Source: Solirubrobacter sp963736505
Lineage (GTDB): Bacteria > Actinomycetota > Thermoleophilia > Solirubrobacterales > Solirubrobacteraceae
Assembly: GCA_963736505.1 (NCBI GenBank)
Contig: CAVTOZ010000001.1
Location: 1 to 64,000, forward strand
Direction of reading: 5' to 3'
Length of the DNA: 64,000 nucleotides
Positions 23,306 through 32,156 of this stretch are shown one piece after another. How positions within the stretch are numbered: the stretch's first letter is position 1; every line of letters starts with the position of its first letter. Under the pieces are notes generated by a model, which did not search any database, was not told the origin of the DNA, and was given only the letters and a program-made list of their open reading frames with translations. Position numbers and translations under genes: made by a program.

Positions 23306-24076
23306 TCACGCCAGGCGTGGCGCGAGCGCAGCGGCGAGCGCGGGCGGCGCGACCAGCACGCCCGGGCCTGACGGGCCGATCCGGTCGAGCGCAACGATCG
23401 TCAACCCGGCGCGCTCGCAGATAAGCCGTCCCGCCGCGAGGTCCCACGCGTTCAGCCCGTGCTCGTAGTACGCGTCCAGCCGGCCGCAGGCGGTCCAGGC
23501 GAGGTCGATCGCGGCGGAGCCGAGCCGGCGGATGTCGCGCACGTCGGGCAGCAGCCGCGCCACCACGGCCGCCTGCGCGCGGCGCACCTCGGCGTCGTAG
23601 CCGAAGCCGGTGCCGACGAGCGCCGTCGCCATGTCCTCGCGCGTTGACGCCGCGATCGGCGCGCCGTTGAGCGTCGCGACGCCGTCGCGCTCGGCGGCGA
23701 ACAGCTCGTCGCGCAGGGGGTCGTAGACGACGCCCACGAGCGCGCCGTCGGCGTCCTCGCACGCGACGCTGACCGCCCACTGCGGCACGCCGAAGAGGAA
23801 GTTGACGGTGCCGTCGAGCGGATCGACGATCCAGTGCACGCCGCTGGAGCCGGCGCGGTCGCCGCCCTCCTCCCCCAGCACGCCGTCGTCGGGCCGCGCC
23901 GCCGCGAGCCGGTCGCGGATCAGCCGCTCGGCCGCGTGATCGGCCTCGCTGACGAGATCGGTCGGCGTGCTCTTGGACGAGATCCGCAGCTCCGGGCCGT
24001 CGAACGCGCCGCGCAGCAGCGCTCCCGCCTCGCGCGCCACGGACTCGGCCAGCGCGCGCAGCTCTCCAACGGTCAC
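23306..24076 (-). CDS. Inositol monophosphatase-family phosphatase
   Basis: The GTG at 24076 gives 256 aa; it overlaps the amidase stop as GTGA, implying coupled translation. Metal-binding motifs of the family are complete: E70 in LGEEGG, WIVDPLDGTVNF (Asp85, Asp88) and NAWDLAAGRLI (Asp212). These bind the Mg ions that activate water to remove phosphate from inositol-1-phosphate or related substrates (histidinol phosphate, fructose bisphosphate, PAP). The substrate cannot be told from sequence. It is cytosolic. In actinobacteria such enzymes often serve mycothiol or phosphatidylinositol synthesis. Confidence 0.93.
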   Translation of the reverse strand: MTVGELRALAESVAREAGALLRGAFDGPELRISSKSTPTDLVSEADHAAERLIRDRLAAARPDDGVLGEEGGDRAGSSGVHWIVDPLDGTVNFLFGVPQWAVSVACEDADGALVGVVYDPLRDELFAAERDGVATLNGAPIAASTREDMATALVGTGFGYDAEVRRAQAAVVARLLPDVRDIRRLGSAAIDLAWTACGRLDAYYEHGLNAWDLAAGRLICERAGLTIVALDRIGPSGPGVLVAPPALAAALAPRLA

Positions 24077-25425
24077 AGGGGCGGCTCCTTGGTATGCCAG
24101 TCGCGGACGTCCTGCAGCTGCGCGCCGACGGTGAGCAGCAGCGGCTCGGAGTCCGGCGGCCCGACGAGCTGGACGCCGAGCGGGAAGCCGTCGCCGGCGA
24201 AGCCCGCGGGCACGGCGAGCGCCGGCTGGCCCGTGTGGTTGAACGCGGCGGCGTAGGGCGCGAGCCGCACCATGCCGGCGAGCGTGCGCGGGCCTGAGCG
24301 GCCTTCGTACTCGCGCACCTTCGGCGGCCGGCGCGTGAACAGCGGCGTGACGACCACGTCGGCGTCGGCGAAGATCGCGTTCAGCCGCTGCGCGTCCGCC
24401 GCCGCGGCGCGGCCGGCAGCCGCCGCGTACGGCGGCGGGATCGAGCGCCCGATGCGCACCAGCCCGCGCGCGCGGCGCGACAAGCGCTCGGGGTGGCCGA
24501 CCTCGATCGCCTTGTCGCCCGTCCCGCGCAGGAAGCGCCCGAGCACGCGGTTGCCCATCGTCATGCCCCAGTCGAAGTCGCGGTCGAAGACCGTGTGGCC
24601 GGCGTCGCGCAGGGCGGCGGAGACGTTCGCGACGGCCTCCAGCTGCTCGGCGTCCGGGCTCACGCCGATCGGCGGTAGGCCGGTCGACACGGCGACGCGC
24701 AGCGGGCGCGGCGCCGGCAGGTCCGGGAACGCGTCGGCGATCGTGCCCATGATCAGCGCGGCGTCCTCGGCCCGGCGCACGATCGGTCCGAACACGGTCA
24801 TGCCCTGGAACGGGTTCACGTCCGGCGCGGTCGGCACGCGGCCGCGCTGCGTCTTGAGCCCGAAGAGCCCGCAGCACGCGGACGGGATGCGGATCGAGCC
24901 GGCGCCGTCGGAGCCGATCGCGCCCGAGACGAGCCCGGCGGCGACCGCGGTCGCCGAGCCGCCGCTCGAGCCGCCGCTGGTGCGCTGGATGTCCCACGGG
25001 TTGCGCGTGACGCCGAACGTCGGCGACTCGGTGAACGGCGTGATCATCAGCTCCGGCACGTTCGTCTTGCCGACGATCACGGCGCCGGCGGCGCGCAGCC
25101 GGCGCACGATCTCCGCGTCGGCGGTCTTCGGAACCTGATCGACATCGCAGCCGAACGCGGTCGTCTCGCCGGCGACGTCGATGTCGTCCTTGATCGCGAG
25201 CGGGACGCCGAGCAGCGGGCGGCCGTCGCCCGCGCCGCGGCGGCCGTCGGCCTGCCCGGCCTCGGCCAGCGCCTTCTCCCCGAGCACCACGCGGAACGCG
25301 TTCAGCAGCGGATCCAGCCGCTGGATCCGCGCGAGGTAGAGCTCCGTCAGCTCGCGCGAGGAGATCTCGCCCGCCGCGATCATGGCGGCGTGGCGCGCGG
25401 GCCCGGCGAACGCGAGGTCGTCCAT
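24073..25425 (-). CDS. Amidase signature-family hydrolase
   Basis: This 450-aa protein from ATG 25425 has the amidase signature with GGSSGGSATAVAAGLVSGAI and GSDGAGSIRIPS, containing the cis-Ser and nucleophilic Ser. The catalytic Lys is in LAIKDDIDVAGE. The usual S-D-T-G-G-S is here S-D-G-A-G-S, a mild variation. It hydrolyses an amide of unknown identity. It is not part of a gatCAB cluster, so it is unlikely to be GatA. No signal peptide is present. The stop overlaps the IMPase start, so the two are one operon. Confidence 0.93.
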   Translation of the reverse strand: MDDLAFAGPARHAAMIAAGEISSRELTELYLARIQRLDPLLNAFRVVLGEKALAEAGQADGRRGAGDGRPLLGVPLAIKDDIDVAGETTAFGCDVDQVPKTADAEIVRRLRAAGAVIVGKTNVPELMITPFTESPTFGVTRNPWDIQRTSGGSSGGSATAVAAGLVSGAIGSDGAGSIRIPSACCGLFGLKTQRGRVPTAPDVNPFQGMTVFGPIVRRAEDAALIMGTIADAFPDLPAPRPLRVAVSTGLPPIGVSPDAEQLEAVANVSAALRDAGHTVFDRDFDWGMTMGNRVLGRFLRGTGDKAIEVGHPERLSRRARGLVRIGRSIPPPYAAAAGRAAAADAQRLNAIFADADVVVTPLFTRRPPKVREYEGRSGPRTLAGMVRLAPYAAAFNHTGQPALAVPAGFAGDGFPLGVQLVGPPDSEPLLLTVGAQLQDVRDWHTKEPPL

Positions 25426-25437
25426 CCTCGCCGGACC

Positions 25438-26160
25438 TTAGAGGAAGCCGAGCGCCTGCAGGTCCTCGACCGGCTCGCTGAACGAGCACGAGCCGTAGGC
25501 GACGAACAGCTCGTGGCGCGCCGCCGTGATCGCGCCGGCGCCCACGCGGCGACCGCGCGCGACGAACGCGTCGTCGTCGAGCGCGAACGCGGCCGGGTCC
25601 TCCTCGGCCAGCAGCGCGGCGAGATCGCGCTCGTCGAGCGCGAACGCGAAGCCGAAGACGGCGGCCGCCAGCAGGTTGAGGAACCCGTGCTGCGTGGGCG
25701 TTCTCAGCGGATGGTGCAGGCCCGCGGTGGCCTTGAACGGCTTGCCCGCGTCACGGCAGGCGGTCACGAACGCGGCCAGCTCGTCGACCGACGGGAACGT
25801 CTCGCCGCCGCAGCGGATCTTCGCGTCGCCGGCCGGCAGCGGGTCGCCCGGCATGACCTCGGTGAACACGCGCACGCCGTCAGGGGCGTCGATCGGCCGG
25901 CGCGTCTCGACGAACTCGACCGCGGGCGGGAGCGCCGGCAGCGGATCGACGTCGGCGACGACGCTCAGCCGCGGCGTGAAGTCGGCGGGCAGCTCGTCCA
26001 GCCGCGAGGCGGGCACGATGAAGCGGTCGAGCATCCACGCGTGCGGCGTCCTGCGCGCCGCGCGGTCGGCCGCGATCGCGTCCGGCATCGAGAGCGACGC
26101 CGGCGGGAACAGCGCCGCGTGGTCGATCAGGCGCGACAGCAGCGCACGCTTCGCACTCAT
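25438..26160 (-). CDS. Conserved hypothetical cytosolic protein (240 aa)
   Basis: The ATG at 26160 begins MSAKRALLSRLIDHAALFPP, a start more protein-like than the upstream one at 26202. Balanced segments such as RLSVVADVDPLPALPPAVEF, VRVFTEVMPGDPLPAGDAKI and KPFKATAGLHHPLRTPTQHG suggest a TIM-barrel-like fold with a conserved LHHPL block. No signal or membrane segment is present. It lies between acyl-CoA carboxylase and amidase genes on the same strand, 12 bases from the amidase start. I do not recognise the function. Confidence 0.75.
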   Translation of the reverse strand: MSAKRALLSRLIDHAALFPPASLSMPDAIAADRAARRTPHAWMLDRFIVPASRLDELPADFTPRLSVVADVDPLPALPPAVEFVETRRPIDAPDGVRVFTEVMPGDPLPAGDAKIRCGGETFPSVDELAAFVTACRDAGKPFKATAGLHHPLRTPTQHGFLNLLAAAVFGFAFALDERDLAALLAEEDPAAFALDDDAFVARGRRVGAGAITAARHELFVAYGSCSFSEPVEDLQALGFL

Positions 26161-26172
26161 GACAGGCGGGAG

Positions 26173-26191
26173 AATCGCCCCCTGGGCGATT
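26173..26191 (-). terminator. Short hairpin between carboxylase and hypothetical genes
   Basis: AATCGCCC and GGGCGATT flank a three-base loop. A near-repeat of the core (CCCCCTGGGCGA) occurs 31 bases away. It lies downstream of the carboxylase stop, so a weak terminator or processing site is possible; there is no T-tract. Confidence 0.35.
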
Positions 26192-26230
26192 GCTCCCAGC
26201 AACGCGAGCCCCCTGGGCGAGTCGTTGCCG

Positions 26231-27751
26231 TCACGCGGGCGGGATCGCGTTGCGCTTGGCGGGCGACTCGCGCCGCTTGGAGGCGTAGCGCGCGAAGCGC
26301 CGGATCAGCTCCGCGCGCAGGTCCTCCGGCTGCACGATGGCGTCGACGACGAGCTCGGACGCGAGGTGCAGCAGGTCCACGCCCTCGGCGTAGGTGTCCT
26401 TGAGCTCCTCCCGCTTGGCCGCCCGCTCGTCCTCGTCGGAGATCGCCTGGAGCTGGTTGTAGAAGACGGCGTTGACCGCCGCGCCCGGGCCCATCACCGC
26501 GATCTTCGCCGACGGCAGCGCGAGCGTCGCGTCGGGCTCGAATGCCGGCCCGGCCATCGCGTACAGGCCGGCGCCGTAGGCCTTGCGCACGATCACGCAC
26601 AGCTTCGGCACCGTCGCCTCGCTGACCGCCGAGATCAGCTTCGCGCCGTGGCGGATGATGCCCTGGCGCTCGACCTGCGTGCCGATCATGAAGCCCGGCA
26701 CGTCGGACAGGAACACGAGCGGGATCGAGTACGCGTTGCAGGTCCAGATGAAGCGCGCGGCCTTGTCGGCGGAGTCCACGAACAGCACGCCGCCCTTGAA
26801 CTTCGGCTGGTTGGCGACGATCCCGACGACGCGCCCCTCGAGCCGCGCGTAGCCGACGATGACCTCCTTGGCCCAGCGCTTGTGGACCTCCAGGAACGAG
26901 TCCGCGTCGACCAGCGCGTCGATCAGCTCGTGCATGTTCCACGGCTTGTTCTCGTCGGCCGGGATCGCCGGCAGCGCGGCGGCCGGCTCCGCGGGCGGAG
27001 CCATCGGCGGCTCCTCGTCGCAGCTGGTCGGGAAGTAGCCGAGGTAGCGCTTGGCCAGGTCGAGGCCCTCCTCATCGGTCTTGACGAGGAAGTGCCCGCA
27101 GCCCGAGACGCCGGTGTGCATCTTCGCGCCGCCCATCTCCTCCAGCGAGACCTTCTCGCCGATCACCGCCTCGGCCATCCGCGGCGAGCCGAGGTACATC
27201 GACGCGTTGCCGTCGCGCATGATCACGACGTCGCAGAACGCCGGGATGTAGGCGCCGCCGGCCGCGCTCGGGCCGAACAGGACGCAGATCTGCGGGACGG
27301 CGCCCGACAGCTGGACCTCGTTGAAGAAGATCCGGCCCGCGTGGCGGCGGCCCGGGAACATCTGCACCTGCTCGGTGATCCGCGCGCCGGCGGAGTCGAC
27401 GAGGTAGACCATCGGCACGCGGTGCGCGAGCGCCGCCTCCTGGATGCGCAGGATCTTCTCGACCGTCTTGGGCCCCCACGAGCCCGCCTTGACCGTCGGG
27501 TCGTTGGCCATCAGCGCGACGGTGCGCCCGCCGATCGTCCCCATGCCCGTGACGACGCCGTCGGCGCCGAGCCCGTCCGCCTCCCAGTTGGCGAGCAGCG
27601 CGTCCTCGACGAACGAGCCCTCGTCCAGCAGCCGCTCGACGCGCTCGCGCACGGGCAGCTTGCCCTGGTCGATCGCCTTCACGCGGTGCCGCTCAGGGCC
27701 GCCCTGGTAGGCGCGGTCGAAGGCCTCCTTCACGTGCTGGGAGTCGGTCAT
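26231..27751 (-). CDS. Acyl-CoA carboxylase carboxyltransferase (beta) subunit
   Basis: The 506-aa protein transfers the carboxyl group from biotin to an acyl-CoA (propionyl-, acetyl- or methylcrotonyl-type). Both crotonase-like halves are present: the N-half with GPSAAGGAYIPAFCDVVIM and MGGAKMHTGVSG, and the C-half with FLSDVPGFMIGTQVERQGII, YGAGLYAMAGPAFEPD and MGPGAAVNAVFYNQ. These Gly-Ala pairs form the oxyanion holes. The length fits AccD/PccB proteins. No biotin carboxylase or BCCP gene is in the window, so the alpha subunit must lie elsewhere. The nearby HMG-CoA lyase-like and enoyl-CoA hydratase genes hint at branched-chain acyl-CoA catabolism, but they are not in one operon. Confidence 0.95.
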   Translation of the reverse strand: MTDSQHVKEAFDRAYQGGPERHRVKAIDQGKLPVRERVERLLDEGSFVEDALLANWEADGLGADGVVTGMGTIGGRTVALMANDPTVKAGSWGPKTVEKILRIQEAALAHRVPMVYLVDSAGARITEQVQMFPGRRHAGRIFFNEVQLSGAVPQICVLFGPSAAGGAYIPAFCDVVIMRDGNASMYLGSPRMAEAVIGEKVSLEEMGGAKMHTGVSGCGHFLVKTDEEGLDLAKRYLGYFPTSCDEEPPMAPPAEPAAALPAIPADENKPWNMHELIDALVDADSFLEVHKRWAKEVIVGYARLEGRVVGIVANQPKFKGGVLFVDSADKAARFIWTCNAYSIPLVFLSDVPGFMIGTQVERQGIIRHGAKLISAVSEATVPKLCVIVRKAYGAGLYAMAGPAFEPDATLALPSAKIAVMGPGAAVNAVFYNQLQAISDEDERAAKREELKDTYAEGVDLLHLASELVVDAIVQPEDLRAELIRRFARYASKRRESPAKRNAIPPA

Positions 27752-27770
27752 GAAACGTGACCCTAGCGCG

Positions 27771-28748
27771 TCATTCCTCGTACACGCGGACGACCAGCTC
27801 GTCCTCGTCGGCGCGTGCCGCCAGCGGCGCCTCGCCCGCGCGGTAGGCGCGCGGCTCGGGCGGCAGGGGGCGGCGCGGGCGCAGGCCGGCGCCGAGCATC
27901 AGGACGCCGACGGCGAGCAGCGTGAGCGGCCACCAGTAGAGCGTCTCGTCGACGCTGAAGGCGACCACGCCGACGAACAGCCCGAGGTTGAGCACACCGA
28001 GGTAGGCCGGCCCGGGGGCCTGGTCGAGCGCGCCGTACGCGACCAGGCCGAAGCCGGCGGCGAGCAGGACGACCTCCCAGAAGCCGGGCAGCTGCGGGAC
28101 GCTGCCGTCATTGGCGAACAAGAACGGCAGGAACGCGACGGCGCCGATCGCCGCGATCGCCAGCCCGGCCGCGTTGACGAGCTGCTGCGCGTGCCGCGGC
28201 GCAGGCTCGCGCAGCGCGAGCGAGGCGAGCACGCAGGCGGCGGCGACGACCAGCAGCAGCCAGCGGTACGGCGTCTCCGATCCCGGCTCGAACACGAACC
28301 GCCACGCCGACAGCAGCGCGAACGCGCCGAAGGCCGCGGCCAGCAGCAGGCAGATCGCGCTGTTGCGCTCCAGCGCCGGCCACAGGGCGAGCGCGGCCGC
28401 CAGCACCGACGTCCATACGATCGCGCCCGCCGGGAAGCCGTCGAAGTCGGCGCCGAGCACGTCCGCCGTGGTCAGCAGCCCCGCGAACAGCAGCAGCAGC
28501 CCGGTCACCAGCAGGACGGACTGGTACGCCGGCGGCTGTCCCTCCTCGTTCGGCGACTGCGCGCCGAGCCAGTAGATCAGCGCCCCGGCGGCGAGCAGGA
28601 TCACCATGTGCACGCCGGTGCCGAGCTTGCTCGCGAGCCGGATCTCCTCCAGCGCGATGCCGACCCCCAGCGCGACCGCGCCCGCAGCGATCAGCGGCCC
28701 GCGGTGCGGCGGCGGGCGCAGCAGCTCTCGCACGCCCGCCGAGTTCAT
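27771..28748 (-). CDS. Polytopic membrane protein of unknown function
   Basis: A 325-aa protein with about ten hydrophobic helices, e.g. LIAAGAVALGVGIALEEIRL, MVILLAAGALIYWLGAQ, VLLVTGLLLLFAGLLTTADV, ICLLLAAAFGAFALLSAW and LTLLAVGVLMLGAGLRPRR. AAGGTGA lies six bases before the ATG. A short acidic tail (ADEDELVVRVYEE) follows the last helix. There are no transporter or enzyme signatures. It is divergent from the enoyl-CoA hydratase gene with 28 bp between starts. Confidence 0.75.
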   Translation of the reverse strand: MNSAGVRELLRPPPHRGPLIAAGAVALGVGIALEEIRLASKLGTGVHMVILLAAGALIYWLGAQSPNEEGQPPAYQSVLLVTGLLLLFAGLLTTADVLGADFDGFPAGAIVWTSVLAAALALWPALERNSAICLLLAAAFGAFALLSAWRFVFEPGSETPYRWLLLVVAAACVLASLALREPAPRHAQQLVNAAGLAIAAIGAVAFLPFLFANDGSVPQLPGFWEVVLLAAGFGLVAYGALDQAPGPAYLGVLNLGLFVGVVAFSVDETLYWWPLTLLAVGVLMLGAGLRPRRPLPPEPRAYRAGEAPLAARADEDELVVRVYEE

Positions 28749-28760
28749 CGGACTTCACCT

Positions 28761-28766
28761 TATAGG
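28761..28766 (+). promoter_or_regulatory. Likely -10 box, leaderless enoyl-CoA hydratase transcript
   Basis: TATAGG ends 10 bases before the GTG at 28777. This predicts a transcript starting within a few bases of the start codon. The same box and spacing precede cofD (40521-40526). Confidence 0.5.
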
Positions 28767-28776
28767 CTCACGCACC

Positions 28777-29559
28777 GTGTCCGACCTGGTGATCTCAGAG
28801 GACCGCGGGCAGGTCCGCCATATCGTGCTCAACCGCCCCGAGAAGCGCAACGCGCTCAATCTCGAGCTCGTGCAGGCCATCGGCGAGGCCCTGTGCGCGG
28901 CCGCCGACGACCTCGACGTCCGCGTCGTCGTGGTGCGCGGCGCGGGCAAGTGCTTCTCGGCCGGCATGGACATCGAGGCGCTCGCGGCCGCGGGCTCGGA
29001 GCCGCGGCGCCTGCGCGCGTTCCGGCGCGAATGCGTGCGCGCGTTCAACCAGGCCGAGGAGATGACCAAGCCGGTGATCGCGCAGATCCACGGCGTCGGC
29101 ATCGGCGGGGCGCTCGAGCTGGCGCTCGCGTGCGACCTGCGGGTGCTCGCCGACGACGCGTTCGTCGGCCTGCCCGAGACGCGCCTCGGCCTCGTGCCCG
29201 ACATCGGCGGCTCCTCGCGGCTGCCGCAGGTCGTCGGCCTCGGCCGCGCGAAGGAGCTGATCCTGACCGGCCGCGTGATCGGCGCCCAGGACGCCGAGCG
29301 CATCGGCCTCGCCAACCGCGTCGCGCCGGCCGAGCGCCTCGACGCCGCCACGCAGGAGCTGGCCGACGAGCTGCTCGGCTGCGCGCCGATCGCCGTCGGG
29401 CTCGCCAAGCGCCTGATGGACGCATCGGCCCGCCCTGCGCTCTCGACCACGCTCGAGCTCGAGATCTCCGCGCAGGAGCAGTGCGCGCAGTCGGAGGACG
29501 TGCGCGAGGGCGTGCAGGCCGCGGCCGAGCGCCGCGCGCCGAGCTTCACCGGTCGGTAG
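28777..29559 (+). CDS. Enoyl-CoA hydratase/isomerase family protein
   Basis: The GTG at 28777 gives 260 aa. Crotonase hallmarks are present: LNRPEKRNALN at the start, oxyanion-hole blocks GKCFSAGMDIEAL and GVGIGGALELALACDLRV, and FVGLPETRLGLVPDIGGSSR with the catalytic Glu position in PET. It most likely hydrates 2-enoyl-CoA in fatty or branched acid oxidation; isomerase or other crotonase activity is possible. It has no acyl-CoA dehydrogenase beside it. Its 3' end overlaps the convergent hybrid kinase gene by 14 bp. Confidence 0.92.
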   Translation: MSDLVISEDRGQVRHIVLNRPEKRNALNLELVQAIGEALCAAADDLDVRVVVVRGAGKCFSAGMDIEALAAAGSEPRRLRAFRRECVRAFNQAEEMTKPVIAQIHGVGIGGALELALACDLRVLADDAFVGLPETRLGLVPDIGGSSRLPQVVGLGRAKELILTGRVIGAQDAERIGLANRVAPAERLDAATQELADELLGCAPIAVGLAKRLMDASARPALSTTLELEISAQEQCAQSEDVREGVQAAAERRAPSFTGR

Positions 29560-32143
29560 GCGCGGGCTGGTCCAGCAGCGCGCGCAGGGAGCGCAGCAGC
29601 GAGGCCTGGTCGAACGGCTTCTCGAGGAAGGCGCTGCCGAGCGGCAGGCGCCCGCGGCCGCGGACGGTCTCGGCCGTGTAGCCGGAGATGAACAGCGTGC
29701 GCAGGCCCGGGCGCAGCGTCTTGAGCCGCTGCGCGAGGTCCGGGCCGGACATCTCGGGCATGATCACGTCGCTCACGAGCGCGTCGATCGTCGCGTCGGA
29801 GGCGGCGATCTCGAGCGCCTCGCGCGGGTCGCCGGTCGCCAGCACGCGGTAGCCCTCGGTCGTGAGGATCACCTCGATCAGGCGCCGCACGCCCTCCTCG
29901 TCCTCGCACACGAGGATCGCCTCGGTCCCGGCGTAGCCGTTCGTCTCGTCGTAGCCCGCGCCCTCGGCCGGGGCCTCCGCCGCGCCGGTCTGCGGCAGGA
30001 AGACGCGGAACGTGGTGCCCAGCCCGGGCTCGGAGTAGAGCGTCACGCGCCCGCCGGACTGCGTGACGATGCCGTGCACGGTCGCCAGGCCGAGGCCCGT
30101 GCCCTGGCCGGTCTCCTTGGTGGTGAAGAACGGCTCGAAGACGCGCTCGGCGAGCTCGCGGCTGATCCCGACGCCGGTGTCGGTGACGGCGATGCAGACG
30201 TCGGCGCCGGCCGGCTGCGTCTCGATCGTCAGCGTCCCGCCGGCGGGCATCGCGTCGCGCGCGTTGATCGCGAGGTTGATGATCACCTGCTCGACCTGGG
30301 CGCGGTCGGCGCGCACCGCGGGCAGCCCGGCGGCGGCGAGCACGGCGACCGCGACGTCGTCGCCGATCAACCGGTCGAGCATCGGCATCAGGCTCTCGAT
30401 CACCTCGTTGACGTCGAGCACCACGGGGTCGAGCACCTGCTGGCGCGAGAACGCCAGCAGCTGGCGCGTGAGCTGCGTCGCGCGCTCCGTCGCGCGCTCG
30501 ACCTCGTGCAGCTCCTGCGCGCCCGGGCCGGCGCCGATGCGCCGCTGCGCGAGCCGCCCGTAGCCGCTGATGACGGTCAGCAGGTTGTTGAAGTCGTGCG
30601 CGATGCCGCCCGCGAGCTGGCCGACCGCCTCCATCTTCTGCGACTGGCGCAGCTGGTCCTCGAGCCGCCGGCGGGCACTGACGTCGCGCAGGATGAACAG
30701 GTGCAGCCCGGGCCGGTACTCGGCGGTGCCGCGGATGTCGAGGATCCGGCGCTCGCCGCCGTGCTCGCCCTCCCACGTGCCTTCGACGCCGCCCTGCGCG
30801 AGGAACCGGCGGAAGTCGCGCTCGGCGCGCTCGGCGCCGAGGAAGTCGTCCATCCGCTGCCCGATCAGGGTCTCGACCGGCACGCCGTACAGGTCGCCCG
30901 CGGCCGCGTTGGCCGACACGAAGCGGCGGTCGCCGTCGACGACGACGATGGCGTCCATCGCGGCGTCGAGCACGGCGCCGAGCTCGGAGCGCACGCGCGC
31001 GTGGCGCAGCGCGATCGCGATCTGGTCGGCGACCTCGCGCGCGGCCTCGACCACGTCGCCGTCGAGCGTCGTCGGCTGCGCGAACCCGAGGCAGAGCGCG
31101 CCGACGAGCTCGCCCTCGGCGCGCAGCGGCACCGCGAGGTGAGCGTGCAGGCCCTCGCGCAGCAGCCGGTCGCGCAGCGGGCTCGGCGGCGCCTTGGCGA
31201 GATCCTCCTCGGCGTGCGGGCGGCCTTGGCGCAGGCGCTCGAGCCCGAGCAGCGCGTCGTCGGTCCGCATCGCGCCCTCGTCGCCGACGACGAACGCGAT
31301 GCCGCCCGCGGCCTGGCGCTCGAGCACGACGACCTGCTCGCGCGCGGCACCGACGAGCTCGCGCAGGCGGGCCAGTGCGGCGCCGGCGACCTCCTCCGGA
31401 GTCTCGGCGTCGAGGATCGCGCGGTCGATCGCGTGCAGGGTGGCGAGGCGCTCGGCGCGCCGCGCGAGCTCGGCCTCGCGCGTCTCGACCGCCTCGCCGA
31501 GCCGCGAGATGCCGCGCTCGAGCCGCCCGAGCTCGTGCCCGTCGCCGTTGCCGCCGACGCTCGCGGCGAGCCGCCGGATCGGCCGCGTGACGTTGCCGGA
31601 GGCGAGGTAGGCGGCGGCCAGCGCGGCGAGCAGCGCGAGCCCCGCGAGCCCGAGGTCGCGCCACAGCGCGTCGCGCGCCGCGCCGTAGACGTCGTCGCCG
31701 CGCAGGCCGTAGGCGACGGTCTGGCGGCCGCGGCCGATCGCGTGCAGCCCCCATACGCGCACGACGCCGTCGGCGCCCTTCGCGATCACGACGCCCGAGC
31801 GCCGCGCCAGCGCTTCGCGCACGCGCGCATCGCCGACCGGGGGCCTGGCCGTCGCCGCCCCGTCGCGGAGCACGGGCCGGCTGCCGTCGAAGACCAGCAG
31901 CGCCGTGCCCGCGGGCAGCGGGGTCACGCGGAACACCCGATCCAGGTCGGCCTGGGTCGGGCGGTCGCCGCCCTCCGCGAGCAGCGCGGCGAACATCTCG
32001 GCGCGCGCGGCGGCGCGTTGCTCGGCCTGCCGGCGGTCGGCGCGGTAGCGGTCGGCGGCGGAGAACGCGACGAGGCAGATCAGCGGCAGCGTCGCCAGGG
32101 CGGCCGCGATGAGGAACCGGGTACGTACCGACAGACCGCTCAA
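29546..32143 (-). CDS. Membrane hybrid sensor histidine kinase (HAMP-GAF-PAS-HK-REC)
   Basis: The product is 865 aa from TTG 32143, with GAGGAG just upstream. The N-terminal helix (FLIAAALATLPLICLVAFSA) and a second helix (LGLAGLALLAALAAAYLAS) bracket a periplasmic sensor of about 130 residues. Then come HAMP (VTRPIRRLAASVGG), GAF, PAS, a HisKA box MEAVGQLAGGIAHDFNNLL, HATPase_c (NLAINARDAMPAGG, TDTGVGIS, GQGTGLGLATVHGI) and a C-terminal receiver with acceptor Asp792 (VSDVIMPEMSG). The architecture and the GGIAHDFNNLL box are typical of hybrid kinases that pass phosphate to a separate partner. No cognate regulator lies adjacent. Confidence 0.95.
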   Translation of the reverse strand: MSGLSVRTRFLIAAALATLPLICLVAFSAADRYRADRRQAEQRAAARAEMFAALLAEGGDRPTQADLDRVFRVTPLPAGTALLVFDGSRPVLRDGAATARPPVGDARVREALARRSGVVIAKGADGVVRVWGLHAIGRGRQTVAYGLRGDDVYGAARDALWRDLGLAGLALLAALAAAYLASGNVTRPIRRLAASVGGNGDGHELGRLERGISRLGEAVETREAELARRAERLATLHAIDRAILDAETPEEVAGAALARLRELVGAAREQVVVLERQAAGGIAFVVGDEGAMRTDDALLGLERLRQGRPHAEEDLAKAPPSPLRDRLLREGLHAHLAVPLRAEGELVGALCLGFAQPTTLDGDVVEAAREVADQIAIALRHARVRSELGAVLDAAMDAIVVVDGDRRFVSANAAAGDLYGVPVETLIGQRMDDFLGAERAERDFRRFLAQGGVEGTWEGEHGGERRILDIRGTAEYRPGLHLFILRDVSARRRLEDQLRQSQKMEAVGQLAGGIAHDFNNLLTVISGYGRLAQRRIGAGPGAQELHEVERATERATQLTRQLLAFSRQQVLDPVVLDVNEVIESLMPMLDRLIGDDVAVAVLAAAGLPAVRADRAQVEQVIINLAINARDAMPAGGTLTIETQPAGADVCIAVTDTGVGISRELAERVFEPFFTTKETGQGTGLGLATVHGIVTQSGGRVTLYSEPGLGTTFRVFLPQTGAAEAPAEGAGYDETNGYAGTEAILVCEDEEGVRRLIEVILTTEGYRVLATGDPREALEIAASDATIDALVSDVIMPEMSGPDLAQRLKTLRPGLRTLFISGYTAETVRGRGRLPLGSAFLEKPFDQASLLRSLRALLDQPAPTDR

Positions 32144-32156
32144 CGCCTCCTCTGTT

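Noticed and set aside
26173..26191. A strong rho-independent terminator after the carboxylase gene
   Set aside because: The stem is only 8 bp and there is no T-tract; kept only as a low-confidence feature.
28755..31754. A 999-codon minus-strand frame
   Set aside because: Mostly out of frame with the hybrid kinase on the same strand and antisense to the enoyl-CoA hydratase gene; composition is Arg/Ala-rich and lacks the kinase motifs that the correct frame shows.
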